Part shown: one piece after another, positions 18,501 to 25,800 of the stretch
Numbering within the stretch: the first letter of the stretch is position 1
Layout: each line of letters starts with the position of its first letter
The notes under the pieces: model-generated
Databases searched by the model: none
Told to the model about the DNA's origin: nothing
The model's input: only the letters and a program-made list of their open reading frames with translations
Position numbers and translations under genes: made by a program
Source of the DNA: an uncultured Lachnospiraceae bacterium
GTDB taxonomy: Bacteria > Bacillota > Clostridia > Lachnospirales > Lachnospiraceae
Assembly (NCBI GenBank): GCA_944381515.1
Contig: CALWLM010000105.1
Coordinates: 1 to 43,306, forward strand
Direction: 5' to 3'
DNA length: 43,306 nucleotides

Positions 18501-19065
18501 CGACATTTATTCCAAGGATTTTGAAAGCAAGGAATATGTCGTCGCCATTTTGGACGAATACAACAGCCGCATGGAGGAAAGCGGCGAGGAGGATAAGGTT
18601 ATCACCTACACCGACATGGTTGGCACTTTGATGTCCTCCGTCACCGATATCATCGACACCATCAGTTATGTTCTGGTAGCCTTTGTATCGATCTCTCTGA
18701 TCGTATCCTCGATCATGATCGGTATCCTGACCTACACAAGCGTACTGGAACGCAAAAAAGAGATCGGTATCCTGCGAGCAATCGGCGCCTCCAAGCGCAA
18801 CATCTCTCAGGTATTCAACGCAGAGACCTTTATCATCGGCCTGACAGCCGGCCTGATCGGCATCGGAATGACTTTGCTCCTGCTGATTCCCGGCAATGCC
18901 ATTATCCACAGCCTGACCGGCGACCCCAATATCAACGCTGTCCTGCCGGTTTTCCACGGCACTGTCCTGGTGGTCTTGAGCGTAATCCTGACCTTAATCG
19001 GCGGTCTCTTCCCTGCCAGGAAGGCAGCCGCAAGCGATCCCGTAACCGCTCTGCGAACAGAATAA
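15502..19065 (+). CDS. Fused MacB-type ABC exporter: ATPase plus FtsX permease with giant ectodomain
   Basis: A 1187-residue protein. Residues 1-240 are a LolD/MacB-type ATPase (Walker A GPSGSGKT 38-45, signature MSGGQMQR at 142, Walker B ILLADEPTGALD). A first membrane helix lies near 266-286, an extracellular region of about 760 residues follows, then three helices from about 1054 to the end with the FtsX motif E-R-K-K-E-I-G-I-L-R-A-I-G-A-S. This is a mechanotransmission (type VII) ABC architecture. The ectodomain holds three degenerate copies of a Y-L-x-T-P-E-A-x-x-I-I motif (about 727, 794, 857), each set in helical Gln/Ala-rich sequence. The likely role is export of, or defence against, a peptide or lipid. 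AAGGAG lies 13 bases upstream of the ATG. Confidence 0.93.
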   Translation: MLQVKNICKEYRTGNLVQKALDNVSLNLRENEFVAILGPSGSGKTTLLNIIGGLDRYDSGDLIINGISTKKYKDRDWDSYRNHTIGFVFQSYNLIPHQTVLANVELALTISGISKTERRQRAVKALEEVGLGNQLHKKPNQMSGGQMQRVAIARALVNDPDILLADEPTGALDSDTSIQVMDLLKEVAKDRLVVMVTHNPELAYAYATRIVNVKDGKILSDSDPFIVDEKTQKPPIHKNMGKASMSFLTALSLSFNNLRTKKARTILTAFAGSIGIIGIALILALSNGVNAYIQSIERDTLSEYPLQIQNTGMNFSSLMSGMAGDSSGQDEGDVQVSEMVTSMLSTVDSNDLASLKTYLESGESGIEEYARAIEYSYNVSPLIYRIEEDGDVQQVNPDQSFASLGLGGTSSSNSMMSSMMSTNVFYEMPENEYLYIDQYEVKAGRWPEAYNECVLVLTPGGSMSDFLLYALGLRDYDELEAMVDQFADGQSVDTPSDIRSYSYDELLGICFKLVNPSDFYEYDEDYSFWRDRSDNTAYVRQMVESSEDLTIVGIVQPADDGSAAMLNIGINYTPELTEHIVEEAAQSAIVQEQLANPDINVLTGEAFGEDNSSFEMDSILTINEDAMQDAFSFDESALDIDISSFLDLGSDTTDLSEMIDFGSLDLSSVDLPEMPGLDLSELLGQVQINVSTDKLVTLATGLISGYSQYAAEHPEADFSGLAQNFGDYLKTPEASQIIKENIQEIIAANNGFALSSEAIQKLITNVVNDFIRWISSSGTTIPSDPDQLSALFAQYLQTEEAQAIIAAGIEEIAQAGQDIQIPPEMLEAFANDLLTGYQQYAQANSLPDPSKIGEHISAYLATPQATELIASSLASMIDTGNLQSQIASALQGYMQSAAGAYMEAIGEAMSSQISSIMEQMMGQISDSITEGMQEAMGQLADQLPNAIHIDGDAFANAIEFNMTEEELSELLMSLMSAEGTTYDSNLQSFGYADLSTPSEIDIYSKDFESKEYVVAILDEYNSRMEESGEEDKVITYTDMVGTLMSSVTDIIDTISYVLVAFVSISLIVSSIMIGILTYTSVLERKKEIGILRAIGASKRNISQVFNAETFIIGLTAGLIGIGMTLLLLIPGNAIIHSLTGDPNINAVLPVFHGTVLVVLSVILTLIGGLFPARKAAASDPVTALRTE

Positions 19066-19092
19066 AAGCAGAACGAATCAATTGCCGCAGCG

Positions 19093-19146
19093 AAAAGGAG
19101 GCTGCCCGGCCGGACGAAAAAGGTCCGGCAGGCGGCCTCCTTTTCT
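19093..19146 (+). terminator. Terminator of the TetR-ABC exporter operon
   Basis: AAAAGGAGGC pairs with the GCCTCCTTTT end, enclosing an inner CCGGAC/GTCCGG stem. The hairpin runs into TTTTCTCT 27 bases after the ABC gene. Confidence 0.8.
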
Positions 19147-19191
19147 CTGTCATTTTCTCCGTCACTTTCTCTGTCATTTCCCCATCCTTTT

Positions 19192-19254
19192 TTATTCAAA
19201 AAGAATAAAAAACAATATTGCAGCGATAAAATCACTTACGATTCCTTTCATCAT
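19192..19254 (-). CDS. Possible 20-residue hydrophobic peptide
   Basis: ATG ATG AAA begins a 20-codon frame ending in TAA. It encodes a short membrane-like peptide (M-M-K-G-I-V-S-D-F then a run of Ile, Ala, Leu and Phe, ending Glu), with GGGGGAAG just upstream. Size and composition recall type I toxins and small membrane peptides, but at this length chance is a serious alternative. Apart from this frame and the promoter at 19411-19439, I see nothing in 19147-19530. Confidence 0.2.
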   Translation of the reverse strand: MMKGIVSDFIAAILFFILFE

Positions 19255-19410
19255 TTCGCTTCCCCCCTATGCTAATATTCAAAAAAGCAAATATTTGGGA
19301 CTATGTGTTTAATATATATGTATGTTTGAACCATTGCAATGTTATGACCTTAAATGATGAAATTTTGGCCTCAAGTAATAATGAATAAATGCGCCAAATC
19401 GCGGTTCTGC

Positions 19411-19439
19411 TTGAAAACCAGGGGGAATGATAGTATAAT
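19411..19439 (+). promoter_or_regulatory. Predicted promoter of the DUF368 gene
   Basis: TTGAAA-N17-TATAAT, followed by a leader of about 85 bases. The leader contains a GCTGT/ACAGC hairpin and a GAGCCTTGGAGCC direct repeat. Confidence 0.7.
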
Positions 19440-19530
19440 AGCCGCTGAGCGCTGTTTTACAGCAGAACAAGAGCCTTGGAGCCTTAGCGCCCCAGGAGAA
19501 TAAATCAAATAAGAAAGGATATCACATCAA

Positions 19531-20376
19531 ATGGATGTAAAACAGAATACCAAAATCTCTCCCCTGAAGTTGATCTATCAGGTCATCCAGGGAGCACTGA
19601 TCGGACTGGGCGCCGTATTGCCTGGTATCTCCGGCGGCGTTCTCTGCGTCGTCTTTGGCATTTATAAGCCGGTCATGGAGCTTTTGTCCAATCCCATCGC
19701 CAATTTTAAAACCCATGTGCCCCGTCTGATTCCCGTTATCGTCGGAGCCGCAATCGGCTTTCTTGGCGTTGCCAATCTGCTGGCTTTCTTTCTGGATAAA
19801 TATCCGGACCCGTCGGTTTGCCTTTTCATCGGTCTGATTACGGGAATGCTCCCCTCTCTGTTTCGCGAGGCGGGCGAACAGGGACGAAGCAAAGGGTCCT
19901 TTGTATCTCTTATTGTTTGCATGTGCGTAATCTTTGCCATTCTGATCGGACTGCAGATGACCTCTCTGGAGGTACGTCCCAATTTCGTATGGTATCTGTT
20001 CTGCGGTTTTTGTCTGGCCCTGAGCATCATTGCCCCCGGCATGAGCTTCTCCACCCTGCTTATGCCTCTGGGACTTTACACCCCTTTTGTAGAGGGTATC
20101 GGCCACTTTGATATGAGCGTTCTGATTCCTGCCGGCATCGGCGCTCTGGTCACAATTATCTGCCTGGCCAAGGCTATCAACGCCCTTTTTGATCACCATT
20201 ACTCCATTGCTTTCCACGGGATTATCGGTATTGTCATTGCAGCAACCATCATGATCATCCCCTTTGAAAGCTTCACTAACCCCTCGTCCTGCATCGTCAA
20301 TGTGATCTGCATTCTGGTAGGTATCGTAATCGCTCTGGCTTTGGATAAATTCAACAGCCGTGTAAAAGTAGAGTAA
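19531..20376 (+). CDS. DUF368 membrane protein, candidate polyprenyl-phosphate transporter (PopT-like)
   Basis: A 281-residue polytopic protein with the DUF368 hallmarks: an N-terminal G-A-L-I-G-L-G-A-V-L-P-G-I-S-G-G loop and the related S-I-I-A-P-G-M-S-F-S-T loop in the second half, two inverted halves. DUF368 proteins (PopT) have been reported to recycle undecaprenyl phosphate across the membrane for wall synthesis; this assignment is by family only. AAAGGA lies 11 bases upstream of the ATG. It stands alone between its own promoter and a strong terminator. Confidence 0.9.
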   Translation: MDVKQNTKISPLKLIYQVIQGALIGLGAVLPGISGGVLCVVFGIYKPVMELLSNPIANFKTHVPRLIPVIVGAAIGFLGVANLLAFFLDKYPDPSVCLFIGLITGMLPSLFREAGEQGRSKGSFVSLIVCMCVIFAILIGLQMTSLEVRPNFVWYLFCGFCLALSIIAPGMSFSTLLMPLGLYTPFVEGIGHFDMSVLIPAGIGALVTIICLAKAINALFDHHYSIAFHGIIGIVIAATIMIIPFESFTNPSSCIVNVICILVGIVIALALDKFNSRVKVE

Positions 20377-20390
20377 AAAACGGGCCAAAA

Positions 20391-20426
20391 CGGGCCGGAA
20401 GTTTCGCACTTCCGGCCCGCTTTCTT
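20391..20426 (+). terminator. Terminator after the DUF368 gene
   Basis: A perfect 12-bp stem (CGGGCCGGAAGT/ACTTCCGGCCCG) with a five-base loop is followed by CTTTCTT. It may also act on the convergent carrier gene. Confidence 0.85.
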
Positions 20427-20447
20427 ATATCTGCCTATGAAAGCCTG

Positions 20448-21464
20448 TCAAACACTGTTGACAGATATTAAAATCACGCCAGCGACGAACAGCACAATGC
20501 CGCCCAAAAGAATTCCCTTTGTTTTTTTACTGGTACCTTTAAATTCACCGTAAATCATGCCCCAAATATAACTCCAGCAGTGATAGCTGTTGCCGATAAC
20601 CGTAGCAATTGCCACGCTGACTACCGGCGCAAAAATAGCATGCAGAACATTTCCGCCGAAATGACAGAATGCCGCAATAGACGCTAACATGAGCAATTTG
20701 CCAGAGGGAATCAACACCATAACTTTAGCAATGGATTCCTTTTGCCTGCACAGCAAAATCAGCGTAAAGGATGCCGAACCCGCAAACGCGCCTATAACCA
20801 GAATGCCCATGCAAGTCAAGGATGAAAAACCATCCGGATTTAAAGCAGAACGCAGGCCAATGGAATTCGCCAAAGGATAGGAAGACATCAAAATCAGATT
20901 AATAAAGGCCAGCAGCAGAATATCCTGCGTACGGGACTGCTGTTTTTCATCCGATTTTTGCTGTTCATCTGCTTTTTGCTTCTCTCTGTCGCGGCAGACT
21001 CCAGCATACTGGCACGTAATGGTTGCCAAAATCAGCAAAACAGAGGCAGCAAATAAGGATGCAACCGACACCCCTTCCGGAATTCCTGCAAATAATACCG
21101 ATATAATTGTTCCGCCCAAAATAGCACAGGTAGCGCTGACAGACGTAGACAGAATCAAACCAATTCGTTTTACCACCGTCAAATGCATCTGCATGGCGAT
21201 ACCAAAGACAATTCCACAACCCAAAATGGCCAGCGTCAGCCCCGGACTGCTCTTAATTTCAGCAAAAATGCCCGATGGAATCATTTGTTTTCCAAGAAGA
21301 CCGATTGCCGCCCACACAATGATAACCGATATACCATACATAATACTGATAAATGCATGGACCGGAAAATTTCCAAGATGTTTTACCGTTTGAAACCAAG
21401 ATCCCCAAAGGAAGGTTACAAATATAATTCCGGCAATAGCAACCTGTGTTGTCAAAATATCCAC
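20448..21464 (-). CDS. DMT-superfamily 10-helix carrier (RhaT/GRP/ureide-permease type)
   Basis: A 338-residue membrane protein with about ten helices split by a Lys/Gln/Asp-rich cytoplasmic loop near residues 157-175, the layout of the drug/metabolite superfamily sugar and ureide carriers. W-G-S-W near the N-terminus and G-N-S-Y-H-C-W-S-Y in the second half fit these families, but I cannot name the substrate. The start is GTG at 21464 with AGGA six bases upstream. It is last on the same strand as the PTS-hydrolase gene set, 90 bases after the alcohol dehydrogenase. It may take up the same compound, export a product, or be separate. Confidence 0.82.
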   Translation of the reverse strand: MDILTTQVAIAGIIFVTFLWGSWFQTVKHLGNFPVHAFISIMYGISVIIVWAAIGLLGKQMIPSGIFAEIKSSPGLTLAILGCGIVFGIAMQMHLTVVKRIGLILSTSVSATCAILGGTIISVLFAGIPEGVSVASLFAASVLLILATITCQYAGVCRDREKQKADEQQKSDEKQQSRTQDILLLAFINLILMSSYPLANSIGLRSALNPDGFSSLTCMGILVIGAFAGSASFTLILLCRQKESIAKVMVLIPSGKLLMLASIAAFCHFGGNVLHAIFAPVVSVAIATVIGNSYHCWSYIWGMIYGEFKGTSKKTKGILLGGIVLFVAGVILISVNSV

Positions 21465-21554
21465 CTCTCTTCCTCTAATGTAAAATTGTTGCAGATTAAT
21501 ATAGCAGACTTCTCCGCTTCTTTTATCAAAACTTCCGGTATCAAAAAGCAGCCC

Positions 21555-22718
21555 TTACAGAGACTTCCGATAAATTTCTTTTACGTCGCCGGCGTCCATG
21601 GCTACAAATGCCTTTTCTAGTCCCTTTCCGGCTCTCTCAGCCATTATGTCGAATTTGCTCTCATCGATTCCTACTTCCCGCAGGGCAGAGGGCAGATTCA
21701 TGGCTTTGAAATAGTCGGCTGTGGCTTCGATGGCCTTATTTGCAATTTCCATCTCCGGAAGAGAAGGGTCTATTCCCCAGACATTCACGCCATACTCCAC
21801 ATACTTCCAGACATTCTCCTCCTTCAGCATATGGCGCAGCCAATGCGGGACCAAAATCGCCAGGCCTTCACCGTGAACGATATCATAATAAGCGCTAAGT
21901 TCATGCTCCATAGCGTGGCAGCTCCAGCTCACAGGAGCGCCTTTGGAGAGCAGGCCATTGATTGCCCAGCTGCCGGCCCACATGAGATTTGCGCGGGCTT
22001 CGTAATCGTTGGGAGTATTATAGGCGCGATGTCCATACTCCACGCAGGTCTTGAGCACCGCCTCTGCGAAGCGGCTCTGCAGATAGGCTCCTCTATTGTT
22101 GTTGAAATACACCTCCAGGACATGGCTGATCATATCGGCCGTACCAGCCGCCGTCTGCCTTTTGGAAACCGTGAATGTGTATTCAGGGTCCATGATGGCA
22201 GCCTTCGGGCGCATGCCGGGATTGGAGGGGCCTGTCTTCTCATGGGTCTCCATATTGCTGATGATAGCGCTGGTATCCATCTCGCTGCCTGCTGCAGCCA
22301 GGGTGAGCACAGTAATCACAGGCAGCACTTCCCGGATGGGAACCTTACCGGTCACAATTCCCCAGATATCATCGCTGCCAGACCGTGTACCCGCTGCAAT
22401 CAGCTTTCCGCAGTCGATTACACTGCCGCCGCCTACCGGAAGAATCACATCGATATCCTTCTCCCGGCAGATTTTAACGCCCTCTTCCACGCTGGTAATC
22501 CGAGGATTGGGATCTACTCCGCCAAGTTCCATAAAGGGAATTTCGTTCTCATTTAAAATGTTCACGATCGTATCATACAGACCGATCTTCTTGATGCTTC
22601 CTCCGCCATAAACCAGGAGCGCCTTGGAGCCATAGGCTTTGATCTCGCCGCCAAGCTTACGGATCTCCCCGCGGCCAAAAAGCACTTTTGTAGGGATGTG
22701 GTACATAAAGTTCTGCAT
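21555..22718 (-). CDS. Iron-dependent (NADPH) alcohol dehydrogenase, BdhA/YqhD-type
   Basis: A 387-residue group III alcohol dehydrogenase that would reduce aldehydes to alcohols. The nucleotide loop is G-G-G-S with V-I-D-C-G-K, and the iron ligands come from D-M-I-S-H, the C-H-A-M-E-H-E motif and the following H-G-E-G motif. These are the butanol dehydrogenase BdhA/YqhD signatures. GAGG lies eight bases upstream of the ATG. It follows the ADP-ribosylglycohydrolase genes after a 181-base spacer holding a hairpin and a direct repeat. In this context it probably reduces an aldehyde released by the upstream enzymes. Confidence 0.93.
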   Translation of the reverse strand: MQNFMYHIPTKVLFGRGEIRKLGGEIKAYGSKALLVYGGGSIKKIGLYDTIVNILNENEIPFMELGGVDPNPRITSVEEGVKICREKDIDVILPVGGGSVIDCGKLIAAGTRSGSDDIWGIVTGKVPIREVLPVITVLTLAAAGSEMDTSAIISNMETHEKTGPSNPGMRPKAAIMDPEYTFTVSKRQTAAGTADMISHVLEVYFNNNRGAYLQSRFAEAVLKTCVEYGHRAYNTPNDYEARANLMWAGSWAINGLLSKGAPVSWSCHAMEHELSAYYDIVHGEGLAILVPHWLRHMLKEENVWKYVEYGVNVWGIDPSLPEMEIANKAIEATADYFKAMNLPSALREVGIDESKFDIMAERAGKGLEKAFVAMDAGDVKEIYRKSL

Positions 22719-22765
22719 AAAAATTTCCTCTCCTGCATTCTCTCAGCCAAGGTCTTCGGTTGTGT

Positions 22766-22801
22766 CATTTACTTCTTCCGGCACATTTGCTTCTTCCGGC
22801 A
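22766..22801 (-). repeat. Two tandem copies of an 18-bp repeat
   Basis: CATTTACTTCTTCCGGCA and CATTTGCTTCTTCCGGCA are directly adjacent and differ at one base. They lie between the intercistronic hairpin and the alcohol dehydrogenase ribosome site. Confidence 0.8.
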
Positions 22802-22820
22802 GGCTGCCGTATGCCGTGAA

Positions 22821-22852
22821 GAAGAGTAAGCATCAGACGACGCCTACTCTTC
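22821..22852 (-). other. Intercistronic stem-loop
   Basis: GAAGAGTA pairs with TACTCTTC, and the inner bases can extend the stem with G-U pairs on the minus strand. No T run follows, so it looks like an RNA processing or stability element rather than a terminator. Confidence 0.5.
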
Positions 22853-22899
22853 CATTATCTCTTGTCCGCATATTCGGTCTTTACTTAAACATCCGGCGA

Positions 22900-23931
22900 T
22901 TACGCAACAATTTGGCTGATCTTTCTCGCCACACCTTCGATATCCATATCGTTTACTTTGGACAATAGGGGAAGATGCTTCTCAGGAATACTGCAGGCGC
23001 CTTTGAATGCGCCTGCTATAGCGCCTGCCATAATGCCCGTTGTATCGCTGTCGTTTCCTGCGTTGATCGCAAGATATATAGATTGCATCACGTCTCCGCC
23101 TGCCGCTGCAAGGAAACCGAATACAGAAGGGACTGCCTCGTTTGCATTGATTCCGGTGCCGATAAGGTCGGTCATTTCGGTAATGCACTTCTCGAAATCG
23201 CCCGAATACTTGACGCCGATTTCAACAGCCAGCTTAATCCTTTCCTCTATGCTGGCTCCCGCTGCCTTTCGGGCTATATACATGGCCTTATCATAGCCTT
23301 TTCGCGCCCCGGCGATGCCGGCTTCGATAACATCTGAAAGGGAAGCGCCTGCCGTCATGGCGACGGAAACAGCGGCCGCAATCGAAGCTGCGCCGGATAA
23401 GGCAATCACATTATCATGGGCCGGTCTGCACATCAAAATCGAATCGTCTATCGCTTTTTCCATGTTTCCCGGATTCAATAAGCCGCAGACCCAGGATTTC
23501 ATAGCCGCGCTGCTTGTAAGATATCGGTTATCCACCGGCAGATCATCATAAGGCGTCCATTCATGCAAGACGCCCTCCAGCTTTTCAATTCCAACCGCCG
23601 AAGCCTGATCCATTCGCGCAGAATAAACGGCGTATTTCTCATTATTCTTTAGCTCAAAAAGCGCGTTAATCGCCGCCTGCTTTGTAACGCCGCCGGCTTT
23701 TGCAAATTCCACCAAACTGAGGTATGATATTGCAAAATCATAGGAAACGGTTCCCAGCGGTATGTGCTGCAACGGGGAATCATAGGGCATCTCTATATAA
23801 TCGCGAACATATTCCCCTTTTCCCAGCTCTTCTTTAATCAGATAAGGAGGACGTGTTTCAAGAGGTGCTCCCATAGCGTTTCCAATGGCAGCTCCGACCA
23901 TAGCGCCAAGAATTCTATCATACTGTGTCAT
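22900..23931 (-). CDS. ADP-ribosylglycohydrolase family protein with altered metal motif
   Basis: A 343-residue all-helical protein of the ADP-ribosylglycohydrolase (DraG/ARH) fold, whose members hydrolyse N- or O-glycosidic bonds to ribose using two magnesium ions. Compared with its neighbour, the first motif is G-N-A-M-G (residues 17-21) instead of G-D-S-M-G, and T-D-D is replaced by S63-Y64-D65. The C-terminal D-x-D-T (D294-S-D296-T297) is kept. One metal may therefore be lost, making it a partner subunit or an enzyme with changed chemistry. AGGAG lies eight bases upstream of the ATG. The gene begins 17 bases after its paralogue, so the two are surely co-expressed. Confidence 0.88.
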   Translation of the reverse strand: MTQYDRILGAMVGAAIGNAMGAPLETRPPYLIKEELGKGEYVRDYIEMPYDSPLQHIPLGTVSYDFAISYLSLVEFAKAGGVTKQAAINALFELKNNEKYAVYSARMDQASAVGIEKLEGVLHEWTPYDDLPVDNRYLTSSAAMKSWVCGLLNPGNMEKAIDDSILMCRPAHDNVIALSGAASIAAAVSVAMTAGASLSDVIEAGIAGARKGYDKAMYIARKAAGASIEERIKLAVEIGVKYSGDFEKCITEMTDLIGTGINANEAVPSVFGFLAAAGGDVMQSIYLAINAGNDSDTTGIMAGAIAGAFKGACSIPEKHLPLLSKVNDMDIEGVARKISQIVA

Positions 23932-23948
23932 TTCATCATCTCCTCATC

Positions 23949-24965
23949 TCAAATCATTGCATCAATATCCGCAGCCATTTTTGCAAGATCATATCCATTT
24001 GCGCTGTTGATCAAATTGAGGTGCGCCTCCGGATAAGCCCCTGCGCCATTAAAAGCGCCTACGATATAACCGGCCATACATGCGACCGTATCCGTATCAT
24101 CGCCGCCATTGACAGCCATGTAAATTGTATCTAAAGCATGGCCTTTGCATGCGGCGATGAAGCCGAATACCGCCGGAATCGATTCATAAGCGTAGAGGCC
24201 GCATCCGATTATATCTCCGATTCGCCTCATGGCGCCTTCAAAATCATCCTGATGACGAAGACCAATTTCTGCTGCCAGAGCAATTTTTTTTGCAATACTA
24301 CAGCCGGCTGCCGGTTTTGCACCCAGCTCTGCCGCACGGGCAAAGCCTTTCTCCGCGCCGTAAATTCCTGCTTCGATAAGCTCCAGATAGGAAACGCCGT
24401 CCTCAAACGCTTTTGCAGCGGCAGCGGCAATTGCACAGCCGGCAGACAGGGCAAGCGTATTGTCATGGGTAGTGCGGCACATTGTGAGGGCGTCCGCAAC
24501 AGCCCCATCCACATCGCCCGGATTAAACAATCCTACGATACCTGCCTTCATGCCGCCGCCATTGGTTACTCTCTGGTTCATGCACAGTCTTTCCTGTTTT
24601 TCCGGAACCTCTTCACCTCTGAGACGGGCAATTGTTATTCTCGTTGTCGGTCCCGCGCACTGCGAATATAACGGATCGCTATTCCAGTTCAGCAATCCTT
24701 CAATGGCTACGGCGTCGTTCATTTTCTGTTTTTTTTCAAGCATTGCCACGGCGGTATAATAACCGATTGAAAAATCATCGGTTACCATTCCTTTAACGGC
24801 GCCCTTTAAAAACATGTGATCCGGCAAATCCACATAGGTGGTCACCCTTCCCCCGAACCACTCTCTAATCTGGTCGCGCGTCATAAACTCGGTGGCGGCT
24901 CCCATCGAATCGCCGATCGAGGCACCCAGCAATCCTCCAAAGATCCTTTCTTTTCGCGTAATCAA
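23949..24965 (-). CDS. ADP-ribosylglycohydrolase family protein (canonical metal motifs)
   Basis: A 338-residue DraG/ARH-fold hydrolase with complete metal motifs: G-D-S-M-G (18-22), T62-D63-D64 and D290-T-D292-T293 in an A-V-N-G-G context. Some family members remove ADP-ribose from proteins or split O-acetyl-ADP-ribose, and others of unknown substrate sit in sugar operons. The latter is the case here, inside a PTS gene set. The start is a TTG with AAAGGAG six bases upstream, 17 bases after the TrpA-like gene. It shares sequence along its whole length with the next gene, so the pair arose by duplication and may form a heteromer. The substrate is unknown; a phosphorylated N-glycoside is my inference. 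Confidence 0.9.
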   Translation of the reverse strand: MITRKERIFGGLLGASIGDSMGAATEFMTRDQIREWFGGRVTTYVDLPDHMFLKGAVKGMVTDDFSIGYYTAVAMLEKKQKMNDAVAIEGLLNWNSDPLYSQCAGPTTRITIARLRGEEVPEKQERLCMNQRVTNGGGMKAGIVGLFNPGDVDGAVADALTMCRTTHDNTLALSAGCAIAAAAAKAFEDGVSYLELIEAGIYGAEKGFARAAELGAKPAAGCSIAKKIALAAEIGLRHQDDFEGAMRRIGDIIGCGLYAYESIPAVFGFIAACKGHALDTIYMAVNGGDDTDTVACMAGYIVGAFNGAGAYPEAHLNLINSANGYDLAKMAADIDAMI

Positions 24966-24982
24966 AACAGACTCCTTTCCCC

Positions 24983-25708
24983 TTATTCACTCGCTTCTTT
25001 GAAACCACGGATTGTTTCAGAAAGAGCTTCCAGATTATCATAGTCGTTAAAGAGAGAACTGCCCAAAATAAAGCCGTCGGCGCCGGCATCCTTCACAAAC
25101 CTGACGTCGTCGTGTGTCCGAATCCCCTGCGCACAGTAAATCGGACGCTCTCCGCAGAGTTCATGCAGGGTTTTTAAGCATTCGCGCAGTCTTTCCTTTG
25201 TATAACCAGCTTCAATTTCCTCCGGATAGGGCAGAGCCTGCATGATTACATAACCGGTCGCATTTTTTGCTCCATTTAATTCTGCTTCCGTCATATAGTA
25301 GGAAACTTCGGTTATGTTTTTGATTCCGCCCTCATGGAGTTCTTCTAAAATCTCCGGCTCGTATTCCCCGATCGTTATTATGCCGTCTATCTTATTCTCT
25401 TTGCAGAATTGAATCATCCTCTTTGTCCCAATAGCAAGCATATTTTCCTTACAAATGGAAATAAAGATACCGAGATCCGGATATTTTTTCTTGGTCTTGG
25501 CAAGTAATTCCAGATGCTTTTCCATATCGGGACAGTTATTATAAGCATTAACCTCATTCGCAAAACGATATGCCTGTCCAATATAGGGATTGGAATAGGG
25601 AATTGTCCATTCAATCCCTTCGCAGCCGCCTTTTACATAAGCGTCAATAACAGGCATACATTCATCCATTGACGGATGACCGCTGATCAACCAACACAAT
25701 GTTTTCAT
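24983..25708 (-). CDS. TrpA-fold TIM-barrel protein lacking the TrpA catalytic Asp
   Basis: A 241-residue TIM barrel resembling the tryptophan synthase alpha chain. The E-W-T-I-P-Y-S-N-P segment aligns with TrpA E-L-G-I-P-F-S-D-P, keeping the Glu (E33). TrpA Asp56 is Asn40, and the catalytic Asp60 position is Gly44. The C-terminal G-A-D-G-F-I-L-G-S phosphate loop is intact, so a phosphorylated ligand is likely. No trpB or other trp genes are nearby. The gene sits between PTS genes and two ribosyl-hydrolase-like genes, so I infer a lyase, aldolase or isomerase acting on an imported sugar phosphate. The ATG has AGGAG six bases upstream. It could instead be a related barrel family that I cannot separate by eye. 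Confidence 0.75.
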   Translation of the reverse strand: MKTLCWLISGHPSMDECMPVIDAYVKGGCEGIEWTIPYSNPYIGQAYRFANEVNAYNNCPDMEKHLELLAKTKKKYPDLGIFISICKENMLAIGTKRMIQFCKENKIDGIITIGEYEPEILEELHEGGIKNITEVSYYMTEAELNGAKNATGYVIMQALPYPEEIEAGYTKERLRECLKTLHELCGERPIYCAQGIRTHDDVRFVKDAGADGFILGSSLFNDYDNLEALSETIRGFKEASE

Positions 25709-25730
25709 AAACTACTCCTGACTCTTATTC

Positions 25731-25795
25731 CAGTTAAATTTCATGCAGTTAAATATCATACAGTTAAAACTCATATTGCAGTAAAAAATGTCATA
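25731..25795 (-). repeat. Four tandem 15-18 bp repeats in the EIID-TrpA-like spacer
   Basis: Units start at 25731, 25746, 25761 and 25779, each CAGTTAAA (or CAGTAAAA) followed by a TCAT element. A partial copy begins at 25796. On the minus strand the first units read in frame as M-x-F-N-C repeats, ending in a TAG that overlaps the ribosome site of the TrpA-like gene. Confidence 0.75.
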
Positions 25796-25800
25796 CAGTT

